A stretch of 64,000 nt of DNA from Coccinella septempunctata (Eukaryota > Arthropoda > Insecta > Coleoptera > Coccinellidae), in assembly GCF_907165205.1 (NCBI RefSeq), contig NC_058193.1, forward strand, positions 310,001 through 374,000. The letters run 5' to 3'. Below are positions 53,721 to 62,539 of this stretch, in pieces. The position numbers were made by a program, and so were the translations under genes. The number at the start of each line of letters is the position of its first letter. Within the stretch, counting starts at the first letter, position 1. A model generated the notes under the pieces. The model saw only the letters and a program-made list of their open reading frames with translations. It was not told where the DNA came from and made no database searches.

Positions 53721-56309
53721 TTACATTACATAATCTTGTAAGTATCTTGGTAGTCTTCTTCTTCTAGCCGCTCGTCCCTCGTGCACATCATTATTTGGTT
53801 CAGCTTGGTTTGCTTCAGGGTCTTCGTTCTGGTTCACTTCAGGGTCTTCGTTCTGGTTCACTTCAGGGTCTTCGTTCTGGTTCACTTCAGGGTCTTCGTT
53901 CTGGTTCGCCTCTGAGTCTTCGTTCTGAGTCTCCTCTTCTCGTTCGTCATCTAGGCTTCCTTCATCTTGATTTTCGTCTTCATCATAGGCATAATTTCTC
54001 CATGATTTGAGTTGGCTCACATGTGCCGTGGTTCTCATCTGGTCTTGATTGTCGTCTAGGTTTGTTAAGCCGTAAGTATCTGATGGTAATACTTGACTTA
54101 TTACTAGAGGTCCTTTGAATCTCCTTTGTAGTTTGGTAGATTCTCCCGTACTGACTGGATTTGCCTTCATATAGACAATGTCTCCAATTTGGTATTTTAT
54201 ACCTGCATTTCTATGGCTGTCGTACCTATCTTTGGTTTTATTCTGTTCGCTTCTAATCTTTCCCAGAATTTCTTCTTGTGGTGGCTTATAACGTTCGTTT
54301 TCTTCCGTCAACATTCTCATAAGTCCATCTTTAAATCTTGGTGAGTATCCATGTGCAAGATCTAGGGTTATGAACATCTTTGCTCCTACTGTCTTCTTCT
54401 TAACTAACAACACTGGTGAAGCATATGGCGAGATTGTTTCGGTAACAATACCAGCTTCCTTCCATTCGCCAACAATTTCTTTGATTTTCTCTCGTTCCTC
54501 TTGAGTTGTCTTGTACGGTTTGCACGTAACAGGACTACTATCCGATTTTTCCTTGATGTCCATCTCGATCAGGTTCGTCTTACCAATTTCATGGATATTC
54601 TTCGCTATAACCTGTCTGTACTCATTTAAAATTCTCCATAGTTCGGTTTTTTGTTCCTGTGTCACTTCCGGTCCTACCACAATTTCATCCATGTTTATTT
54701 CTTCTTTGCTCCTAGTTGCTATAGGTTCTACACTATCGATTTTCATGATCTTCTCCAAGACTTTCTTTTCACCGCAAACTTTCTCTTCAACATTACTTTT
54801 ATTCATGATGGGTAAAATGTAGTTATCGTTCTCAATTCGTGCACTGATGAAGTTAATGCTTCTTTCCGGCAATGTGATATTTTCTGTGAACTTGATTTCC
54901 TTAGTCTGATTTGGTTCCTGATTCAGAAATATATTCTGGAGATGATCCTTATATGCGAAGTTGAAGTTGTCATCGACCTTGTAATATACAATGTGGTTCA
55001 ACTCCGTGAAATTTCTTCCGATTATTATGTCTATGGGCTGTACATCATCTGGTACAACTCTGAACTTCACATTATCCGCTTGTACACCATCAACTTCTAC
55101 TCTTTCCATTATTACGCCACAAGATTTCACAATACTTTGGGATTCACTGCCAAATCCTTTCAATTCACAATCCTGTAATATTATTCTGAACTTTCCTTTA
55201 ATAGCAGCTGTGGCTCTAATGGTACAGTCTGAACTACCACAATCTATCATTGAAATATACTCCTCGTCACCAACTTTTACATGCTTTATATATTTGTCAC
55301 ATGGTCTTACAGAACCTAGTATCTTGATCTCAGGTCTTTCCAAATTTCTGGGTTTCGTACAATGTTTAGGAGTATGACCTATTTCGTTACATCTCAAACA
55401 TTTCATTTCCCTTTTTGGTTTTGAGCAATTGTATGAGAAATGTCCCATTTCTGAGCAATTGTAGCATTTCACTTGGCTAGTCATCACTTTTGGTTTGACG
55501 TCAGCTTCAGTTTTGGGTCTCATACTCACATCACTTCTATTCTTTTCTTTACTCTCGAATCTTGTTCTGTTCTCTCTTGCCTTCTCTATCCTGGCATTCA
55601 CTATTCTGTTATAATTGGTGATGTCTCTTAACAAATCATCTTCGTCATAATGGTGTTGGCTCATCAGAAATTGACTTAACTCTTTTGATAATAGTCCTAT
55701 AATCACTTGTTCCTTGGTTTCATTGAAATCTAAATCCAACTGTTTACATAGTGATATCTTCTCATGGAAATAAATGTTGATACTTTCTTTATGCAGTTGC
55801 ACACATTTTTGCATTTCGTTCCATCTTTCGGTTTTGGATTTAGTGAATAGGAATGTCCTTCTAAAACTCTTGTTGAATTCAGCCCAATTATTAATGGATG
55901 TAATCCTACCTTCATACCAAAATTTGGCCGCTCCTACCAGATGACTCCTCGCCGTCTCAAAAATGAATTCTTCAGGCCATTTGTGAAGTGTGGCGGTGGT
56001 TTCCAGCTTCGATATCCATATCTGTGCTTGATGGGGTCCATCTTCCCCATTGAAGTTATCAATTGTCTTGCTTAGGTCAGGCATCACGTGGTAGTTTTGG
56101 CTCCTATTCATATTTTGCTGCTGCATCATTGTATTCATCAGCATGGAATTTTGATTTATCCGGGCCATCACTGTGCACACCAAATCCGCTTTGGATGACG
56201 GTCGGTCCGTACTCATATTTCCGCTGGTTGATTCGTCGGCCATGTTCCTCTGGAAGTTTTCGAAATCTACTTCGTTCACCACGAGGTGTTCGCTATTTCG
56301 TGAAACCAT
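53721..56309 (-). CDS. Gag-protease frame fused in frame to integrase C-terminus
   Basis: Open for 862 codons from the ATG at 56309 to the stop at 53721. Order: N-terminal region and capsid-like domain (AKFWYEGRITSINNWAEFNK); two zinc knuckles (CYNCSEMGHFSYNC, CLRCNEIGHTPKHC); protease-like region with MIDCGSSDCTI (Cys after the catalytic Asp) and IDIIIGRNF; the linker; the RT start SPYASPVLLVKKK. The next residues are VGAKMFITLDLAHGY, which in intact RTs lie some 45 residues further on. Then comes SPRFKDGLMRMLTEE, which belongs to the end of integrase. So two in-frame deletions removed the RT palm with its YxDD, RNase H and the integrase core. The C-terminal domain (YQIGDIVYMKAN, RRFKGPLVISQV) and an acidic repeat tail remain. 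It would need enzymes from a relative to move. Confidence 0.93.
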   Translation of the reverse strand: MVSRNSEHLVVNEVDFENFQRNMADESTSGNMSTDRPSSKADLVCTVMARINQNSMLMNTMMQQQNMNRSQNYHVMPDLSKTIDNFNGEDGPHQAQIWISKLETTATLHKWPEEFIFETARSHLVGAAKFWYEGRITSINNWAEFNKSFRRTFLFTKSKTERWNEMQKCVQLHKESINIYFHEKISLCKQLDLDFNETKEQVIIGLLSKELSQFLMSQHHYDEDDLLRDITNYNRIVNARIEKARENRTRFESKEKNRSDVSMRPKTEADVKPKVMTSQVKCYNCSEMGHFSYNCSKPKREMKCLRCNEIGHTPKHCTKPRNLERPEIKILGSVRPCDKYIKHVKVGDEEYISMIDCGSSDCTIRATAAIKGKFRIILQDCELKGFGSESQSIVKSCGVIMERVEVDGVQADNVKFRVVPDDVQPIDIIIGRNFTELNHIVYYKVDDNFNFAYKDHLQNIFLNQEPNQTKEIKFTENITLPERSINFISARIENDNYILPIMNKSNVEEKVCGEKKVLEKIMKIDSVEPIATRSKEEINMDEIVVGPEVTQEQKTELWRILNEYRQVIAKNIHEIGKTNLIEMDIKEKSDSSPVTCKPYKTTQEEREKIKEIVGEWKEAGIVTETISPYASPVLLVKKKTVGAKMFITLDLAHGYSPRFKDGLMRMLTEENERYKPPQEEILGKIRSEQNKTKDRYDSHRNAGIKYQIGDIVYMKANPVSTGESTKLQRRFKGPLVISQVLPSDTYGLTNLDDNQDQMRTTAHVSQLKSWRNYAYDEDENQDEGSLDDEREEETQNEDSEANQNEDPEVNQNEDPEVNQNEDPEVNQNEDPEANQAEPNNDVHEGRAARRRRLPRYLQDYVM
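53812..53928 (-). repeat. 24-bp coding repeat
   Basis: Four to five units of 24 bp (plus-strand TTCAGGGTCTTCGTTCTGG...) encode NQNEDPEV on the minus strand, making an acidic tail near the end of the retrotransposon 3 protein. Multiples of three keep the frame. Confidence 0.9.
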
Positions 56310-56380
56310 GTTTTCAGTTCGTTTCTTGATTTATCTCGTTCAAATAGGCACAAATTTTTCGAAATATCCCACTTCTGATT

Positions 56381-56640
56381 TGTTATATATATATATTTAT
56401 CTATTTATTTATCGCACTGTTTCTAATTACTCAAACTCAACAAAATGGATAAAGTTTAACAAAGTTTATTCACAAATAATCTACACACAACTTATTCTCA
56501 ACAATCTCAACTCACCTCAACTCAACTCGTATCTGACTGTTTCTTACAATTTTGCCTAACCTTATCGTACTTGATCATAGAATATAGACTAACATAAATT
56601 TACATCTTTTTCTTTCTTATAAAATATTATTATTATAACA
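56381..56640 (-). repeat. 5' LTR of retrotransposon 3
   Basis: 260 bp; partner of 53440-53702 with a longer (AT)n run near the start and a 5-bp gap (ATATT) near the end. Followed by TGAT, the target duplication. Confidence 0.93.
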
Positions 56641-57420
56641 TGATATATCCTTATAATATATATTTTTTTTTTAATCATTTTTGGCCAAACGATCGATATC
56701 CTAGCATACCATTTTGATGAAATGCGCACAACATAAATGTATTGTTATCCGACTTATTAAATTCAATTAATCAGTCGCATTCAAAATTTGATAACATAAA
56801 GTCAAATATTCCCTTAATAAACATCTATTCAATGCAAAGCACATAGCGTGAATGTTCGCGAAAGAGAAATCTCGCACCAATACATTCATTCATTGCTGTA
56901 TCCCGTTACCGGGAATGAATCTACAGAAAGACCAAAACAGGGAACAACAAAAAAAAAGGTGCGAACAGACTTATAATGATTTTCTTCTCAGGCATATCGA
57001 AAAACATTTAGCAATTTGAAAATAGAATTAGAATCGTGAACAGCTGAGATCGTGGAAAAAATTGGGAAGATTCTTTCGGACATCTCAAGTTTTATTACAC
57101 CTGTATAAAAATATATCCTTCTACAAAAATTATTCGGATTTCTAACAACAGAACCAGTTGCATCGAAAAAAACAGGCACTTTTGTGCCTTGAGAACTTCA
57201 ATTTGTTGGCTGCTGTGAAGTTTTATACTGAATGGCAGGCTTATTTCTTTTATGAAATCAGAATATTTCTGCTGTAGATTGATGACATCTATTAAATCAT
57301 CTGTATTTGTGTCATTCCGAGATAGATGCTTTGACCTTATTTTTCTACATACAATATCAGATTTAACTTTCTGCAAATTTTTACCGGTGTGAACTTAGCA
57401 GCCACTTTCCAGCAGTCACT

Positions 57421-58126
57421 TCAGATCTAGCGGCCGTTTGACCAGTGGCGTCGGGTACTTTTTTTTCGCGTACTGTGCATACTGAAATCGGTATTAGTTC
57501 TCGGAAATGAATGAATTCTTTCAAACTCGGAGTGTTTATTCATTAGAAGATGATAAATACTATTTCAAAAAATTTTATTTCCCAGAATATTGAAATGTGA
57601 GTTCCCGCCATAAAATGGATATTCGAAATATAATCGAAAATAGGTCTGAAAAATGAATAGAGGGTTTGAAATTCGGTGTATGTATTTATAAACCTTCAAG
57701 GAACGATATTCCGAGAGCTTTTCCATTTGCAGAACTTGGAAGGGTGAATTTAACTCATTGTTTTGACGAATTATAATGGACTGTATGCTGAGAATTCAAC
57801 TCACCAAAAACCAAATCCTTGAGCTAGCGTATTTTACCCTTCGTGAACCACAGGATAAAGGTTGGGTTGTAGGGTAGAAAAGGGAGCGAAGGTGTTCAAC
57901 AAGCACCCTTTCTGCTATTTTCCTTTTGTCGGCTTCCACACAATACTGGAAGACACTATTGGCACTTTTTTCTATTGCGAATAAAACTATATTTGATAGC
58001 GGGTGAACTGAAGTTTTGGTATAGCGGATTTTCTATTTTAATAACAGCGAAAGTTTCTACAATTTATAGCGGAATTTCGAAGCGGGCGAACTAATATAAT
58101 TTCGAATGAAAAGCGAGAGCAATATC
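57421..58126. other. No gene; one diverged unit of the 60715 tandem repeat
   Basis: At about 57622-57745 the sequence GAAAATAGGTCTGAAAAATG through CCGAGAGCTTTTCCATTTGC and GAAGGGTGAATTT matches the 144-149 bp unit repeated at 60715-61050, so the array once spanned the site where the hAT at 58127 landed. No coding seen. Confidence 0.6.
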
Positions 58127-58957
58127 CAGGCCCGGACTGGGACCACTTGGGGCCCTCAGCTGAGACCTATTAAGGGGCCCTATATTGGGGGTTCCGGGGC
58201 TCTACCCGGAAAATTTTTGAAAACGAATTAGGTTCTTGAAAACAATCAAAATGAATTTTTCGCAAGGTATTTATGCGAATATTATGATTTTCGACTTTTA
58301 TTGACTTTATTTTTTATTAAAATTGAAAATTCACAGTATTTTTAAGATACCACTAGAATACACATTCTGTAGAACTGTCAATAATTACAAAGGTGTTAAA
58401 AATGAAAGTGGAGTATTGAATTGATGTGGCCGATACATCCAAAATTGAACTAAAAACAGATTATATGATTTTCACAAAAAAGGGTTGTCAAATCAATATA
58501 TGGTATCGATAGAGAAGATATTTAAACAAGCGTTTTAATCTATTCTGGAAATCTACAGGGGGTAGTGACAGTTTCCAGAACATTCTGAGCAATTTCATTT
58601 CAGAGTTGGTGAAAATCGGACTATAGAGGGGTAATGGTAATTTTCGGAACGTTCATATCAATTACACAATAGCTACCAATCGGATGATCAGTCATTAAAT
58701 AATATAGCAAAGGAAACCTTCTATAAATGCATAAAGATATCGAAAAATATCATCTTTCCCTAGATTTCAACGAGTTGTTTTTTTATTCCTTTCGCATACA
58801 ATTTTCCAAAATTTTTTTTTTACAGGATTTTTGGTTTGCTTGTTTGTTTCATATTAGCAACTAAGCAGACGAAAAAATCCTGAAATTGCTCTGAATGTTC
58901 TGATGTTCTGGAAACTACCCTCGCCCCCTCTATATTTTTAAGATTAGAAGTTAAATA

Positions 58958-60061
58958 CAGGGAGTTCTCAAAGGTGAGGCTTTTTTTTTGACAGGTAATA
59001 GAACCCCTCAAAATAAGTCATGGTACCAAAAATCATTTATATAAAATATTCACCAGGGCTCAAGGTATGATTTCGGTAGTGCTTCGGATGCAATGCTACA
59101 GTGCTACAGAATGTGACTGCAGCTTGGTAATTGCATATGCGTAGGCTTGTGCCGGCGAAAGGTCAGTATACTGGAAACCATCAGAGTCAGCGTAAGATTT
59201 TTGTGAATTTTCGGAGTGTTCATAAACTTGGTGCAAATATGTAGGGATACTGGAAGTTTGCACTAATCCCGGGGAGCAAATGTTGGCAGGCCTGTAACAT
59301 CGCAAATGGGAGAAATCGAGGAGCAAATTCTGGACATAGTTGAGGAACAACCGACAACAAGTACTAGATCCATAGCCAGGGTCGTCGGTGTAAGTTTGAA
59401 AGACACTAAGACAAGAGCAACTGTACCCCTATATACCATTTCCAGAAAGTTCAAGCACTCCAACCAGAAGATCATAATCGAAGAAAATAATTCTGTCTGT
59501 GGCTTTTAAATCACCAATACCTATCTAACAACATTCATTCTGTTTACTGACGAAGCCACTTTCACCAGAAATGGAGTAAACAATTTCTACAATACCCATG
59601 TATGGTCTACAGAAAACCCTCACGCTGTCAGAAGAACAGATTTTCAGCAAAGGTTTTCCTTGAATGTCTGAATCGGACTCCTGCGTGGAATGCTTATTGG
59701 GCTATTTTTTCCACCACCACGAATGTCAGGTGAAGACTTTCTCCATTTTCTCCAGAACAATTTGCCAAGATTACTAGAGAATGTTCCTCTCAATATTCGA
59801 CAGAGAATGTGGTTGTTACTGGATGGAGCATAACCCCACTTTCGAAGAAACGTTCGAAAATATTTAAATAATGGGTCCCCGAATAGGTGGATAGAACGTG
59901 GCGGATCCATTTCTTTCCCCAGATCTCAACCCCTGTGATTTCATCCTTTGGGGTCATTTGCAAACATTAGTGTACAGTGACGGTGAAGTGGATAGTGCTG
60001 ACGAACTAAAAAGAAAACGCATTGAAAATGCTTGTGAAAGCCTCACCGTAAAAACAACCTG
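58958..60061 (+). mobile_element. Mariner-like (IS630/Tc1) element nested in the hAT
   Basis: Ends CAGGGAGTTCTCAAAGGTGA and, read inward at right, CAGGTTGTTTTTACGGTGAG, with shared GTGAGGCTTT, flanked by TA at 58956-58957 and 60062-60063. About 1.1 kb with a decayed transposase on the plus strand. Confidence 0.82.
59090..60061 (+). pseudogene. Mariner-like transposase (broken)
   Basis: Blocks in order on plus: GRPVTSQMGEIEEQILDIVE and STRSIARVVGVSL (helix-turn-helix), LYPY, LLTKPLSP-type remnant of the first Asp region (LFTDEA in relatives), the region of WLLLDGA (near 59815; second Asp now displaced), and FLSPDLNPCDFILWGHLQTL (third acidic site, DLNP box), ending ELKRKRIENACESL. Numerous frameshifts and stops. 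The DLNPxDFxLWGHL box is specific to insect IS630/Tc1/mariner transposases. Confidence 0.78.
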
Positions 60062-60714
60062 TATTTGTCTATAAATCTCCTCGTTCGGTATCAAATTTTT
60101 CAGTTTACCCTCAACAACCTGAAGATCTTATTGTGATCACAAAACACGTGTCGTGGTTTACCACTCATTTTATGTGAAAATCATATATGTAAATAATCTG
60201 TTTCTAGTTCTAAAATGCAGTATTGTAGCCACACCAAATGTATGAATGAAATAGGTGAAAATAATTTTTGTAATAAAAATAATGAAAAACGGATTTCAGT
60301 GATTAGAAAAATAATACTAAAATTAAAATTAAAAACAAATCTGTGTGTTTAACAGTTTACAATGCTGTGATACTGGAATAGAAGGGGCTTAACTAAGATG
60401 CCTCAACATTTTATTCCCCTTGGCCTGAAGTAACAGCTTCTTTGTGAGCAACTCACTTGCTGAAGCTACTTCATCTATTATCTTTATCTGCGTTAGTGGG
60501 GGCCCCTCAGGCCGGGGGCCCTCCGCGATCGCGGACCTGCGGACCTGGCCAGTCCGGGCCTGGCAATATCCTTCAGCGTAAACAATTAATTCAATACTGA
60601 ATGCATACGGGATCTGGTGAAGACGATATTGACAGATGTTCTTCTTATGTTTTCACGCAAGGAAAAAAAATAATAAATGCGCAAACACCCCTATTTCACA
60701 TAATAAAAAACATC

Positions 60715-61050
60715 GAAAATAGGCCCCTAAAATGAATAAAGGGTTTGACATTCGGTGTATGTATTTATAAACCTTCAAGGAACGATATTCCGCGAGCTTT
60801 TTTATTTGCAAGACTTGGAAGGGTGAATTTCACCCCCTCAGAGTCCACAAAATATTTCGAAAATGGGTCTGAAAAATGAATAAAGGGTATAAAATTAGGT
60901 TTGCATGTTTATAAGGCACTATTTAACAATATTCCGAGAGATTTCCCATTTGCAGAACTTGAAAGGGTGAATTTCACCCTCTTTTCTCATAGTCCACAAA
61001 ATAATTCGAAAATAGGTCTAAAAAATGAATGGAGGGATTGAAATTCGATA
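60715..61050. repeat. 144-149 bp tandem repeat
   Basis: Units start GAAAAT(A/G)GG at 60715, 60859 and 61008 and share AAAATGAAT(A/G)(A/G)AGGG, ATTCCG(A/C)GAG and AAGGGTGAATTTCACCC. Another unit lies left of the hAT at 57622. Non-coding. Confidence 0.75.
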
Positions 61051-61228
61051 TATCTAATATTAATTATTCTGAATATTCCTTTTTTCATAATATTAATACA
61101 ATAATTATTAGTAAAATAAATATAATTGTGTGGACGTTTTAATATCGAAAGTTTCTGGAAGAAATAAACATATATTTATTTTAATGGTTTTAATGAGTTT
61201 CACAAATAAATACAAACTTATATACATA

Positions 61229-61755
61229 CAGGCTGGGCTTTTTAAAACGAAACAGACGCGATAACGGGCGGAATAAATTTATTTCGAAAAAATGCTCGGA
61301 CACGTCGATTTTTGTTTCGAGGGGGACCACTTTTAAACACAAATTCACAACTATATCTCTTCAACCCTTAGTGTTAGAACACCAACCCCTAAATTTTGAA
61401 TAGGAAAGCTAGGGTAAGTGATACCTCATTTGAAAGGACTTTTTATGCTGAATACAGCGTATTGATTGTTTTCTCATTTAATTCATTCGTTTTCGAGATA
61501 TTCAATTTTCAATTTCGTACAGTACCAGTCATTCCGCAAACCATGCTATATGAAATCATCAATTATTTGATTCATTCTGTGGTTACGATGGTAACCGTTA
61601 ATTGTCAACATTAGACAACGAAATAATTATTATTGGTAATTACTTCCTTCAACAATTAAGGTGAAAATGGTTTATTCTTTTTCAGAAAGAATTGAAATTA
61701 TTTCTTTATTCTTCAAGAATAACGAATACGGTTCTAAAGCGAACTTTCTGCAGAT
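61229..61755 (+). mobile_element. 5' end of another mariner-like element
   Basis: Starts CAGGCTGGGCTTTTTAAAAC after TA (61227-61228). A transposase start MVYSFSERIEIISLFFKNNE is at 61667, the opening helix-turn-helix of the same broad family as at 58958. Cut off at about 61755, where the Ulp1-containing repeat begins; no right end is present. Confidence 0.55.
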
Positions 61756-61779
61756 GTGCTTTTTTGGGTACAATCATAT

Positions 61780-62539
61780 TTTCCATGCTACCTGTGTATC
61801 ATAATTCCACAATTTCTTTCGGATTCCATTCGATTTTATAGAACAATTCATCACATCATACTCTTCGTATTTCGCCATTGTTGTGAATCAAAATTTCTTT
61901 CATATTCTGAATTAGAAACACCAAAACAGCAGGAATATTGAGAATCAGAAAAGAGCACGTAAAGTTTTTGACTTTCTGCATTTTGTTCCAGACAAATGAG
62001 ACATAGACTACCTAATTAAATCAGCCCAAAAAAAATATTGACAAAATTTCAATTCTGCACTAGTTTTCGAAAATATTTGAATATAATTATTTATTTTTTG
62101 GGAAGCACCTGAAGAGATTGCGAAAACCTTGATCACCTCTATCTCAAAAGGTGAGGGAAATACCCCTCAAAAATATTCCAAAAGTGGAATACCCTGTACA
62201 TATTGGAATGTGTCTTCAGTACAGTCTACATAGATCACAAATGCCATATTTTGTTTTTTCACTTTTTGAATAACCAGCATTTATCTCAGCAGAAGTCAAT
62301 AGACATTCTTCGTGTGTGGATCTCATACAAAGTCTACACCTGAAATGTTCCTCGCTACATTAACATGCACAGAAAAAACAACATTTATCCACTGCTGAAC
62401 TTTTCTTGATCAATGGATACTTCAAGTCGTTCCTGTATTAATTTATATTGATGGAATGAGTTTAACATTCCTTCTTTACTAATTTATGAAAAAAGTGAAT
62501 CACAAAAACAGCAATTGAACATATCTTTCTGAATTACAT
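61780..62539 (-). repeat. Repeat with Ulp1-protease exon, copy B
   Basis: Closely matches 34509-35271, including the exon MAKYEEYDVMNCSIKSNG near 61875-61790 and the end of the Ulp1 exon, where CAATTGC GGGG (copy A) is CAATTGC TG here, shifting the frame at the catalytic Cys motif. The match ends at GAATTACAT (62539) where an LTR element is inserted; in copy A the sequence runs on. Confidence 0.8.

Larger units (their letters stand above)
53440..56640 (-). mobile_element. LTR retrotransposon 3, young, internally deleted
   Basis: 3,201 bp with LTRs of 263 and 260 bp that differ mainly by indels in AT repeats, and TGAT on both sides (53436-53439, 56641-56644). The uninterrupted target is visible in copy 1 near 29970 (GCAGCTGATATATCC). 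The primer region AATCAGAAGTGGGAT and tract GTCAGGATAGGCCGAG are almost those of retrotransposon 1. It has one long open frame lacking most of pol. Confidence 0.95.
49951..57327 (-). repeat. Duplicated unit, copy 2 (more complete)
   Basis: Aligns with 26970-31588 from ACCAAAAATACTTA to TTGTGTCATTCCGAGATAGA. It retains the PHD/C2H2 part of the recombinase gene and the catalytic tail that copy 1 lost, and lacks copy 1's hairpin-repeat insertion. Its own LTR insertion (53440-56640) is absent from copy 1, giving the empty target site there. Confidence 0.85.
52975..57420 (-). pseudogene. DDE-like transposase, copy 2, split by an LTR element
   Basis: Coding blocks on minus: KNLQKVKSDIVCRKIRSKHL and DFIKEISLPFSIKLHSS (57420-57215), FFDATGSVVRNPNNF and RRIYFYTGVIKLEM (57180-57060), a LINE tail at 56880-56968, HFIKMV-type sequence near 56720, then the LTR element (53440-56640). 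After it come the NIFDSFVINISVDESTKE-like block (53435-53340) and MFRGQSRVNNSMVEAYFGQL with KKYILDGQRNLKCSRFITAL (53100-52975). Candidate catalytic residues are the D of FFDATG and the E of SMVEAYF. Here the Tyr codon that copy 1 has turned into a stop is intact. The gene ends about 200 bp before the PHD finger of the next gene on the same strand, so a PHD tail of this protein, as in the pogo at 19883, is possible. Confidence 0.6.
58127..60562. mobile_element. hAT element with CAGGCCCGGACTGG ends
   Basis: 2,436 bp. Inverted ends CAGGCCCGGACTGG, followed by GGGCCC-rich subterminal blocks, a known hAT type. Perfect 8-bp duplications GCAATATC are at 58119-58126 and 60563-60570. No hAT transposase is visible; a mariner-like element (58958-60061) fills its middle, so it is non-autonomous. 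Confidence 0.92.
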
